A DNA stretch of 11,341 bases from Pseudomonadota bacterium (GTDB lineage: Bacteria; Pseudomonadota; Gammaproteobacteria; Steroidobacterales; Steroidobacteraceae). How positions within the stretch are numbered: position 1 is the first letter of the stretch; each line of letters starts with the position of its first letter. The notes beneath the pieces were generated by a model. That model was not told the DNA's origin, did no database searches, and was given only the letters and a program-made list of their open reading frames with translations. Where the stretch lies: contig QGVD01000095.1 of assembly GCA_003242685.1 (NCBI GenBank), forward strand, positions 1-11,341, in the 5' to 3' direction. The position numbers were made by a program, and so were the translations under genes. Below are positions 5,299 through 11,341 of the stretch, one piece after another.

Positions 5299-6459
5299 TC
5301 AGGCGGCTTCCGCCAGTGCCTCGAGGAAACGCGTCTCGAGATCGGCCGGCGCGTCGGCAAGGGTCGGATTGATCCTGAGGAGCACGATGCCGTCGCTTCC
5401 CTCGGGCACGCGCACGCCGCGAACGGCGAGCGCCCGGCGCAGCCGGACCGGGTCGAGACTCCCGAGGTGCAGCCGCACGATGTGCGTTCCGTCCGTCAGG
5501 TGCTCGACGCGCACGCCGCCGCGGCGCTCCAGAGCGGCGAACAACGTGCGCGAGCGGGCGAGCGCACGGCCGTACTCGTCGAGGAAAGTGTCGACGAAGT
5601 GCAGCGCCACGGCCGCGAACGGCCAGGCAGCCGGGAGACTGCCGCCGAACATGCGCCGTTCGTGGAAGAGCCCTGCGGTGAAACGTTTCGCGCCCGCGAG
5701 CACCGCGCCCGAGGGAGCGTTGAAGCACTTCCACAGCGACGTGTACACCGTGTCGAACGCGCGGCCGTAGTCCGCCGGCGAGGTTCCCGTGTGCGCGCTC
5801 TGCACGAAGATCCTCGCGCCGTCGAGATGCGTGCGGATGTCGTTCGCGCGGGCGAACTGCGTGATCGCGCGCAGCTCCTCGTCGCGCACCATGCGATCGA
5901 GGTGACGGCGTACCGGGGTTTCCACGACCAGCGCCCCGACGGGCGTCGCGACGCGCCCTTCACCCGAGCGCTGCACCGCCTGCACGAGATCGGCGACGTC
6001 GTAGCACGGACGCCCGGCACCGAGCGGAACGAGATTGAGACCGCTCAGGCGCTGGGCGCAGTCACCCGAATCGCAGTAGAGATGACTGTCGGCTGGTACC
6101 AGCACACGGCCCCTGCTGCCAGCGAGCCGCCGCACTGCAAGGTGGTTGGCGAGCGTGCCGGTCGGCACGAACACCGCGCTTTCCTGACCGAGAAGCGCTG
6201 CAAAGCGCTCCTCGAGCTCCTCGACGATACCGCCGTTCGAGTAGTCGTCCGCGCGGATGCGGCCCTCGTCGGCGAGGCGCATCAGTAGTTGTGCGTAGTC
6301 TCCCGGCGCGAGCGGCCGGCCGTCCGCGATGAAGTCGACGTCGAAGGCCTGCGCCGCGCGGTCGCCGGTCGTGGCCAGGCTGCCCTGAGCCGCCGCCGAA
6401 GCCGCGGCGGGCACCGCGGCAAGCGCTGCACCGAGCTCGAGAAAGCGTCTGCGTCGCAT
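5299..6459 (-). CDS. Threonine-aldolase-family PLP enzyme with Tat signal
   Basis: This 386-residue protein has an N-terminal twin-arginine leader (RRRRFLELGAALAAV, with Ala-rich cleavage region near residue 24) followed by a fold-type I PLP domain of the beta-eliminating lyase / threonine aldolase family. Key motifs are VPTGTLANHLAV (98-109), a cofactor-stacking His in ADSHLYCD (123-130), HLDGARIF (211-218, Asp 213 and Arg 216) and the probable PLP lysine K244 in SLWKCFNAPSGAVLAG. Cytoplasmic threonine aldolases cleave threonine or allo-threonine to glycine and acetaldehyde. The canonical YGxD near the N-terminus is DDYSNGG here, so substrate use may differ. The ATG at 6457-6459 sits 11 nt after GGGAG; a GTG four codons earlier would leave no spacing. 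Export of this enzyme would be unusual; Tat fits because it carries folded, cofactor-loaded proteins. Confidence 0.85.
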   Translation of the reverse strand: MRRRRFLELGAALAAVPAAASAAAQGSLATTGDRAAQAFDVDFIADGRPLAPGDYAQLLMRLADEGRIRADDYSNGGIVEELEERFAALLGQESAVFVPTGTLANHLAVRRLAGSRGRVLVPADSHLYCDSGDCAQRLSGLNLVPLGAGRPCYDVADLVQAVQRSGEGRVATPVGALVVETPVRRHLDRMVRDEELRAITQFARANDIRTHLDGARIFVQSAHTGTSPADYGRAFDTVYTSLWKCFNAPSGAVLAGAKRFTAGLFHERRMFGGSLPAAWPFAAVALHFVDTFLDEYGRALARSRTLFAALERRGGVRVEHLTDGTHIVRLHLGSLDPVRLRRALAVRGVRVPEGSDGIVLLRINPTLADAPADLETRFLEALAEAA

Positions 6460-6481
6460 CGAAATGTCCACTCCCGCGCCG

Positions 6482-6513
6482 CGTTTGTGTGCACCACGTC
6501 ACGTCCGCAAACG
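6482..6513. repeat. Outward-facing CGTTTG / CAAACG repeat in divergent promoter region
   Basis: CGTTTG (6482-6487) and CAAACG (6508-6513) are inverted with 20 bp between them, in the 121-bp gap between the aldolase-like gene and the desaturase. The 8-mer CGCAAACG (6506-6513) is also one half of the palindrome at 2839-2856. Short enough to be chance. Confidence 0.25.
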
Positions 6514-6539
6514 ATGCAGCGTGGCCGCCCGGGTCGTGG

Positions 6540-6547
6540 TATTTTAT
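6540..6547 (+). promoter_or_regulatory. AT-rich -10-like element before the desaturase
   Basis: TATTTTAT stands out in very GC-rich DNA about 35 bp before the desaturase start and could be a -10 box. No good -35 sequence lies 16-18 bp upstream. Confidence 0.3.
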
Positions 6548-6580
6548 GTCGTCACTTTCCGTCTCCCTGCCGAGATACGC

Positions 6581-7735
6581 ATGCCGAGCGCCGAGCACAA
6601 GCCCCCGCTGATCTGGACCAACGTCCTTCTCTTCTCTCTCACCAATCTCGCTGCCCTGGTGCTCGTGCCGTGGTACGGGATCACTCACGGTTACAGCTCC
6701 GGAGCGTGGGCGTTCTTCGCGTTCTTCCTCGTCGCCAACGAAATGGCGATCACTGCCGGATATCACCGGCTGTGGGCACACAAGACGTACGAGGCGCACA
6801 TCATCCTGCGCGTCCTCTACATGATCTTCGGCACGATGGCGCTGCAGAACAGCGCCTTCGTCTGGTGCAGCGGCCACCGCAGACACCACCTGTACGTCGA
6901 CGACAACGACCGTGACCCGTACTCCGCGAAGCGGGGCTTCTGGTTCTCGCACATGGGCTGGATGGTCCGGCATTACCCGAGCGGCAATCCGGACTTCAGG
7001 AACATCCCCGATCTCAAGCGCGACCCGCTGCTCGCCTTCCAGCACCGCTACTACATCCCGCTCGCGCTCGTCACCAACATCGGCTTTCCGCTCGCGGCGG
7101 GCTGGCTGGTCGGCGACGTGATCGGCACGTTCCTCCTCGCCGGCGTGCTGCGGCTCGTGCTGAGCCACCACTTCACGTTCTTCATCAACTCGCTCGCCCA
7201 CATGTGGGGCAAGCGCCCGTACACCGACGAGAACACCGCGCGCGACAACGCGCTGCTCGCGTTCCTCACCTTCGGCGAGGGCTACCACAACTTCCACCAC
7301 ATCTTCGCGCACGACTACCGCAACGGAGTGCGCTGGTGGCAGTGGGATCCGACGAAGTGGCTCATCGCGGCGCTGCAGCCGCTCGGGCTCACGCGGCGCC
7401 TCAAGCGCACTCCGGAGTTCCAGATCCGGCGCGCGCAGCTCGCGATGCAGTTCAAGCGCGCTCGGGAGAAGCTGGCGCGCCACGCGAACGCCCCGCGCGT
7501 ACCGTCGCACATCGAGCAGCTCCGCCAGCGCATCGCTCACGAGTACGAGGTGTTCATGAAGGCCGTGGCCGAGTGGACCCACGTCAAGGAGCAGTGGCTC
7601 GCCGAGAAGAAGCGCGCCGTGGTCGAGCAGTGGGACCAGACGGCGCTGCCCCTGCAGAAGCGCCTCAAGGAGATCGAGCATCTCCTCAAGGTGCAGCAGC
7701 GGCGCCTGCGGATGCTGCAGGCGCAGCTCACCTGA
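6581..7735 (+). CDS. Acyl-CoA/acyl-lipid desaturase with C-terminal coiled coil
   Basis: This 384-residue integral membrane di-iron desaturase introduces a double bond into fatty acyl chains, most likely delta-9. The three histidine clusters are present in order: HRLWAH (62-67), HRRHH (99-103) and HNFHH (236-240), with a further His in NSLAHMWG (207) as in delta-9 acyl-CoA desaturases. About four hydrophobic segments surround them (roughly 12-30, 41-60, 75-92 and 157-195). The catalytic core ends near residue 275. About 110 extra residues follow, highly charged and heptad-like (QFKRAREKLARHA, KRLKEIEHLLKVQQRRLRMLQ), predicting a basic coiled coil. No cytochrome b5 domain is visible. The ATG at 6581 gives a normal N-terminus; its ribosome site is weak. 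It diverges from the aldolase-like gene. Confidence 0.92.
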   Translation: MPSAEHKPPLIWTNVLLFSLTNLAALVLVPWYGITHGYSSGAWAFFAFFLVANEMAITAGYHRLWAHKTYEAHIILRVLYMIFGTMALQNSAFVWCSGHRRHHLYVDDNDRDPYSAKRGFWFSHMGWMVRHYPSGNPDFRNIPDLKRDPLLAFQHRYYIPLALVTNIGFPLAAGWLVGDVIGTFLLAGVLRLVLSHHFTFFINSLAHMWGKRPYTDENTARDNALLAFLTFGEGYHNFHHIFAHDYRNGVRWWQWDPTKWLIAALQPLGLTRRLKRTPEFQIRRAQLAMQFKRAREKLARHANAPRVPSHIEQLRQRIAHEYEVFMKAVAEWTHVKEQWLAEKKRAVVEQWDQTALPLQKRLKEIEHLLKVQQRRLRMLQAQLT

Positions 7736-7779
7736 TCGGCATTCGCCCGCACGCCTTCACTCCGACACAGGTTCGACCG

Positions 7780-7806
7780 GCGGCGCGCCCGTCGTGGGCG
7801 CGCCGC
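7780..7806. terminator. Strong GC hairpin between desaturase and GNAT genes
   Basis: GCGGCGCGCCC (7780-7790) and GGGCGCGCCGC (7796-7806) form a perfect 11-bp stem with a 5-nt loop, 44 bp after the desaturase stop. No T run follows on the plus strand, so it may be a weak or Rho-assisted terminator or an mRNA 3' end protector. Confidence 0.5.
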
Positions 7807-7838
7807 AAAGCGCTTCCCCGCCGAACCGTCCACCGCGC

Positions 7839-7844
7839 TATGCT
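7839..7844 (+). promoter_or_regulatory. -10-like box for a possibly leaderless GNAT transcript
   Basis: TATGCT ends 6 bp before the GTG start codon, the spacing seen where transcription begins at the start codon itself. No clear -35 box is present. Confidence 0.3.
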
Positions 7845-7850
7845 TGGCGC

Positions 7851-8363
7851 GTGATCACCTACGAGCTCAGGCCGGCCCGCCTCCGCGAAGCCGCGCACCT
7901 TGCGGCGATGTCCGAGTCGCTGATCGAGACGGGGCTGCGGCCGACCTGGTCCGCAGCGCGCATCGCACGCCACATCGAGCATGCCGACAGCGTCGTGCTC
8001 GTTGCGGAAACCGCGGGCGAGATCCTCGGCTTCGCCATCATGCAGTACGGCGACGACAGTGCGCATCTCAACCTGCTCGCCGTCGCACCGGGACACCGCC
8101 GTCGCGGCATCGCGCGCGCGCTTCTTGCGTGGCTCGAGGAAACGGCGCTCACCGCGGGCACCTTCACCATCGGGCTCGAGCTGCGCGCCGGCAACGACGC
8201 CGCGCACGCGTTCTATCTCGCTCTCGGGTATCGGGACGCCGGACGCGTGCCGCGCTACTACCAGGGCGTCGAGGACGCGATCCGCATGGTCCGCGACGTG
8301 CGCATCCCTCCTCCGTCCTCGGGCCGTCCACTGCCCGCGCATCGCGGCGCGGGAAAGGGCTGA
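7851..8363 (+). CDS. GNAT-family N-acetyltransferase (RimI-like)
   Basis: This 170-residue protein has the GNAT order: ITYELRPARLREAAHLAAM (first strand and helix), LGFAIMQYG, then the acetyl-CoA motif A VAPGHRRRGIARALLAWLE (78-96, pyrophosphate loop RRRGIA) and motif B NDAAHAFYLALGYRDAGRVPRYY (115-137). These enzymes transfer acetyl from acetyl-CoA to an amine of a protein or small molecule; the LGY...YY ending resembles RimI-type protein acetyltransferases. I chose the GTG at 7851 because the family N-terminus begins there. No ribosome site precedes it, but TATGCT lies 6 bp upstream, so the message may be leaderless. The last 18 residues are a Pro/Arg/Gly-rich tail. It converges on the outer-membrane gene with 7 bp between stop codons. 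Confidence 0.85.
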   Translation: MITYELRPARLREAAHLAAMSESLIETGLRPTWSAARIARHIEHADSVVLVAETAGEILGFAIMQYGDDSAHLNLLAVAPGHRRRGIARALLAWLEETALTAGTFTIGLELRAGNDAAHAFYLALGYRDAGRVPRYYQGVEDAIRMVRDVRIPPPSSGRPLPAHRGAGKG

Positions 8364-8370
8364 ACGGTCT

Positions 8371-9462
8371 TCAGAACGTCGTCGGCCGCGCGAGGAAGCC
8401 GGCGTCACCGAAGAACATCTCGAAGCCGATTCCGACGCCCCAGCTCGGCTTGCGCGGCTGGTCGGGGAAATCCTTCGGCCAGGTGACGCTGGTGCGCAGT
8501 TCGAGAATCAGCCAGTCGCGCATCACGGCGTGACGATACGCGACCTTGCCACCGTAGTCGCCGAGCGGCACGAGCGCGTCGAACTCGCCCTCCATGAACA
8601 CTTCTGCCGCGATCGCGCGGTGATTCGGCAGTCCCTTGAGCAGGGTCAGTGTCGTGTAACCGCGCACGCCTTCCGATGCCTCCGAGAACGTGCCCGAAGC
8701 CGTCCACCGCAGCAGCCATGACAGGCCGAACATCCGCTCGAGATCGACGCGGCTCGTGAGCCCCGCGCCCTCGGTGTTCTGCCAGAAGGCAGTCGCGCGC
8801 AGACCCAGCATGAGACGATCGAGCGAGCCGCGTTCGTAGCGGTAGCCCGCCTTCACGTAGGGATCGAGCGGGAAGCGCACCCGCACGCCGGCACCGGCGT
8901 CGAAGCGCCAGCCCGGCTCCGGCGGATCGCGGTACTGGATGCCGAACAGCGTCTCGTCGTCCTCCGCCGGTCCGTACTGGCGGCGGAACGCACCGGACTC
9001 CTGCGCCCGCTCGGTCACGTACTCGTCGGGGTTCACGCGGCCGATGAAGGCCTGGAAGCGCTCGTTGAGCCGCGGCATCGGCAGGGTGACGCGGAACCGG
9101 AGCTGCGGCTGAAAACCCTCGAACTCGTCCCACAGCAGAGCCGGCGCGAGGCTCCCCGACGCGCGCTGGTACGCGGCCTCGCTCTCGTGCGATCCGAACC
9201 ACCGGTCGACGCGCATTGCCGAGCGCCATACGGCTTCGTGCAGGCCTGCCTGCGTACGGTCGAGCCAGTGGTCGGAGGGAGCAGCCATGCCGCCGGGCTC
9301 CGCAGGCGGCAGCGTCATCTCGAGCTGCGTGCTCGCCATTGCCTCGACGACGTCGGCTCCGTCGGGCAGCGGGTCGAGCTCCGCGGCCGGAGCAGGCACC
9401 CCGTCAGTGCTCGAGAGAATCAGGAGCGCCAGGCAGGTGCGCATCGTCGGCCGTCGGACCAT
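8371..9462 (-). CDS. Unrecognised outer-membrane beta-barrel protein
   Basis: This 363-residue protein carries a signal-like N-terminus (MVRRPTMRTCLALLILSS, cleavage probably near PAPAA at residues 23-27). A polar stretch follows, then many amphipathic strands: FQPQLRFRVTLPMPRLNERFQAFIGRV, ETLFGIQYRD, WRFDAGAGVRVRFPLDPYVKAGYRYER and LILELRTSVTWPK. The chain ends in Phe (FLARPTTF), which fits barrel insertion into the outer membrane. I cannot assign a named family. The start is supported by AAGGAG 9 nt upstream; an in-frame longer form lacks a signal peptide. It is transcribed away from the flavoprotein gene at 9715 and towards the acetyltransferase. Whether it is a channel or a structural barrel is unknown. 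Confidence 0.7.
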   Translation of the reverse strand: MVRRPTMRTCLALLILSSTDGVPAPAAELDPLPDGADVVEAMASTQLEMTLPPAEPGGMAAPSDHWLDRTQAGLHEAVWRSAMRVDRWFGSHESEAAYQRASGSLAPALLWDEFEGFQPQLRFRVTLPMPRLNERFQAFIGRVNPDEYVTERAQESGAFRRQYGPAEDDETLFGIQYRDPPEPGWRFDAGAGVRVRFPLDPYVKAGYRYERGSLDRLMLGLRATAFWQNTEGAGLTSRVDLERMFGLSWLLRWTASGTFSEASEGVRGYTTLTLLKGLPNHRAIAAEVFMEGEFDALVPLGDYGGKVAYRHAVMRDWLILELRTSVTWPKDFPDQPRKPSWGVGIGFEMFFGDAGFLARPTTF

Positions 9463-9555
9463 CGGCACGTCTCCTTGGACACGAGCCAACCCACGCACGC
9501 CGCGTGCCGTCTCGAGCTCGTTGTCGGCAATACGAGACATCTGTACCGCCCGACC

Positions 9556-9576
9556 CGCGGCTCTCTGCGAGCCGCG
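9556..9576. repeat. 8-bp perfect hairpin in the divergent 9463-9714 gap
   Basis: CGCGGCTC (9556-9563) pairs with GAGCCGCG (9569-9576) around a 5-nt loop. It sits between two divergent genes and lacks a T run, so an operator or leader structure is more likely than a terminator. The rest of this 252-bp gap holds no gene I can support. Confidence 0.4.
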
Positions 9577-9673
9577 CTCTCATGCTACGTCAATTTGCGC
9601 GCGATGCGGTGTGCGGGAGATTCTCGTTGCAGACGCGCAACGGAAGGACCAGGCAGGCGCTCACCTCGTGCCG

Positions 9674-9679
9674 GATAAT
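9674..9679 (+). promoter_or_regulatory. Possible -10 box for the flavoprotein gene
   Basis: GATAAT is one base from TATAAT and lies 35 bp before the ATG at 9715. No convincing -35 box is seen at the right distance, so support is weak. Confidence 0.3.
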
Positions 9680-9714
9680 GTCGCGTCCGTCGTGAACATC
9701 GAACGAAACGCACC

Positions 9715-10860
9715 ATGACCACCGACCGACTGCTCGAGCGGCTCGCCGAGCTTGCGCCGCAGGTGCGCCAGCTCGCCGCCGAATCCGAACGCATGGCCCG
9801 GCTGTCGCCCGAGCTGGTGGACGGCCTGTTCGAGCGCGACCTCTTCCGGCTCTGGGTGCCGCGAAGCTGCGGCGGTCACGAGCTTTCGCTTCCCGATGCG
9901 CTGCGCGTTCATGCCGCCGCGGCCCGTCTCGACGGCGCGCTGGGCTGGACGGTCATGATCGGCGCCGGCGGCGGTCTCTTCGCCGCGTGGCTCGAGCAGG
10001 ACGTCGCGCAGGAGATCTTCGGCAGACCGGAATCGGTCGTCGCAGGATCCGGCGCGCCGACCGGTCGCGCCGAACGCGTCGCGGGCGGATACCGGGTGAC
10101 GGGCCGATGGCGTTACGCGAGCGGCGCGTATCACGCCAGCGTCTTCACGGCGAACTGCGTCGTGACTGAAGACGGCACACCCGTCCACGACGCCCGGGGT
10201 CGGCCGCTCGTGCGCGCGATGGCCTTCGATCCGGCGCAGGTGCGCATCGCCCCGGCGTGGGACACGAGCGGCATGCGTGCAACGAGCAGCGAGGATTTCA
10301 CCGTCGAGGACGTGTTCGTGCCCGAGCGGCGCAGCTTCTCGCTCGCCGAGCCGCCGCGCGAGAGCGGTCCGCTCTACCGGCTTCCTTTCGAAGTGCTCAC
10401 CGAGCTTCCGGTCGCCGCGGTCGGAGTCGGCATCGCCCGCCACGCGCTCGACGCGTTCGCGTCACTCGCCCGCGGCAAGACGCGGGGCGATGCGCCGCTC
10501 GCGCAGGATCCTCTCGTTCGTGAGCGCTTCGCCGGGAGCGCGGCACACGTGAAGCTCGCGGAAGCGGGACTCGAGCGCCTTGCCGATGAGGCCTGGCAGG
10601 CCGCGTGCGACGGGCACACGCTCTCGCCGGGCGAGCGCGCCACGATCACCGCGGGCGCGATCACCATCGTCGAGACGGTGCGAGGCGCCGTGGATGCGCT
10701 CGCCGCGCTCGCGGGAATGAACGCGATCCAGCAGGACGACGAGCTCGCGCGCGCCCGGCGTGATGTGCACGCGCTCGGCGCGCACGCATCGATCTCGCCG
10801 CTCAATCTCGCGGCTGCCGGCGCTGCGCTTCTCGATCCACCGGCAGCAGCCGGGAGCTGA
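9715..10860 (+). CDS. Acyl-CoA-dehydrogenase-fold flavoprotein (HsaA/group D monooxygenase-like)
   Basis: This 381-residue protein has the acyl-CoA dehydrogenase layout: a helical N-terminal domain (LFRLWVPRSCGGHELSLPD, 43-61), a middle beta domain (GYRVTGRWRYASGAYHASVF, 125-144; WDTSGMRATSSEDFTVEDVFVPE, 182-204) and a helical C-terminal domain ending RRDVHALGAHASISPLNLA (348-366). The GRWRYASG and RRDVHALGAHAS motifs are those of the branch containing two-component flavin monooxygenases such as HsaA, which use reduced flavin from a partner reductase to hydroxylate aromatics. True dehydrogenases of fatty acyl-CoA have a catalytic Glu that I do not see here. No reductase gene lies in the window, so either activity remains possible. 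The ribosome site before the ATG is weak. The gene meets the kinase gene tail to tail, the two TGA stops abutting. Confidence 0.85.
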   Translation: MTTDRLLERLAELAPQVRQLAAESERMARLSPELVDGLFERDLFRLWVPRSCGGHELSLPDALRVHAAAARLDGALGWTVMIGAGGGLFAAWLEQDVAQEIFGRPESVVAGSGAPTGRAERVAGGYRVTGRWRYASGAYHASVFTANCVVTEDGTPVHDARGRPLVRAMAFDPAQVRIAPAWDTSGMRATSSEDFTVEDVFVPERRSFSLAEPPRESGPLYRLPFEVLTELPVAAVGVGIARHALDAFASLARGKTRGDAPLAQDPLVRERFAGSAAHVKLAEAGLERLADEAWQAACDGHTLSPGERATITAGAITIVETVRGAVDALAALAGMNAIQQDDELARARRDVHALGAHASISPLNLAAAGAALLDPPAAAGS

Positions 10861-11341
10861 TCAGTCTGCAGCCGTCGGCAGATGCGCGGCGAGCGCCGCC
10901 GCGAGCCGCTGCGGATCGACCGGCTTCGCGAGCACCGCGCACACACCGGCGGCGCGCAGCGCTTCGGCACCGAGTCCGTCGCCGTATCCCGTATAGAGCA
11001 CCACCGGCAGATCCGCACGGATCGCATGCAGGGTCTCGGTGAGCTCGAGCTCGCTCATCTGCGGCATCGTCTGGTCGGTGATGACGAGATCGAAGCGCTC
11101 CGTCGGGCTCTCCATCAGCGCGAGCGCCGCCGCCGGCCGCGGCAGGAAAACGACCTCGAGCCCCCAGCTCTCGAGCAGCTCGCGCATGAACTCACCGACG
11201 GCCTCTTCGTCGTCGACGACGAGCACGCGGCCGCGAAACGTCGGACGACGCGAGACGCCGCGCCGTGCATCCGGCCGTCGCTCGACCGCGGATTCCGCAT
11301 CGGCGAGCGGCACGAGCAGGACACGGAAGAGCGAGCCCGCA
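10861..11341 (-). CDS. C-terminal end of a hybrid histidine kinase (ATPase end plus receiver), 5' part beyond window
   Basis: The frame stays open to the window edge. Its first visible residues, AGSLFRVLLVPLADAES, look like the closing strand of a histidine-kinase ATPase domain. A linker and a complete receiver domain follow: VLVVDDEEAV (acidic pocket), FDLVITDQTMP (phosphate-accepting Asp in ITD), LYTGYGD (conserved Thr) and LAKPVD (conserved Lys). This is the layout of hybrid sensor kinases with a terminal receiver, used in phosphorelay signalling. A GTG at 11311-11313 could start a stand-alone receiver of 150 residues, but the upstream kinase-like sequence argues against it. The TGA stop abuts the stop of the flavoprotein gene. 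Sensor input and target are outside the window. Confidence 0.85.
   Translation of the reverse strand, partial: AGSLFRVLLVPLADAESAVERRPDARRGVSRRPTFRGRVLVVDDEEAVGEFMRELLESWGLEVVFLPRPAAALALMESPTERFDLVITDQTMPQMSELELTETLHAIRADLPVVLYTGYGDGLGAEALRAAGVCAVLAKPVDPQRLAAALAAHLPTAAD

Noticed and set aside
6062..7681. Minus-strand open frame of 539 codons
   Set aside because: It is opposite the desaturase and overlaps the aldolase-like gene in another frame; repetitive Val/Arg/Glu composition and no recognisable domain.
11311..11313. GTG as start of a stand-alone response regulator
   Set aside because: The frame continues upstream to the window edge with GSLFRVLLVPLA, the end of a histidine-kinase ATPase domain.
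1..11341. Mobile elements, CRISPR arrays, tRNA or rRNA genes
   Set aside because: No transposase or integrase motifs, no regular repeat-spacer pattern, no recognisable structural RNA, and even base composition.

Overview
The window is about two thirds G+C and densely coded on both strands. It contains outer-membrane beta-barrel proteins, a Tat leader and an AcoR-type sigma-54 activator, so it comes from a Gram-negative bacterium, most likely a high-GC Pseudomonadota (beta or gamma). The genus cannot be read from this stretch. I see no mobile element, CRISPR array, tRNA or rRNA, and composition does not shift along the window.

Left part (1-4235), the most coherent block. A GAF/PAS/AAA+/Fis activator of sigma-54 promoters (857-2650, -) lies between a stand-alone PqqD-like peptide-binding gene (509-787, -), a partial EthD-family gene (1-185, -) and a divergent outer-membrane porin (2991-4235, +). 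Each of the three neighbours has a -24/-12 sigma-54 element (GG-N10-GC) just upstream of its start: porin 12/12 defined consensus positions, pqqD 11/12, ethD 10/12. The activator has an intact GAFTGA loop. The simplest reading is a local sigma-54 regulon that takes up a substrate through the porin and handles it with EthD- and PqqD-linked chemistry, perhaps a PQQ-dependent alcohol dehydrogenase encoded outside the window. A perfect 12-bp inverted repeat (449-496) and an 18-bp perfect palindrome (2839-2856) are candidate regulator sites. A strong terminator follows the porin.

Middle part (4384-7735). On the minus strand are a DUF2892-DUF892 (YciF-like) membrane/ferritin-fold fusion with a degenerate metal site, and a threonine-aldolase-fold PLP enzyme with a Tat leader. 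Diverging from the aldolase is an acyl-CoA desaturase with three histidine boxes and an unusual basic coiled-coil tail.

Right part (7851-11341). This holds a small GNAT acetyltransferase, possibly translated without a leader, an unrecognised outer-membrane barrel protein, an acyl-CoA-dehydrogenase-fold flavoprotein of the HsaA type, and the receiver end of a hybrid histidine kinase cut by the window edge. Two convergent pairs end almost or exactly stop to stop (7-bp and 0-bp gaps). These genes look like ordinary chromosome without an obvious shared pathway.
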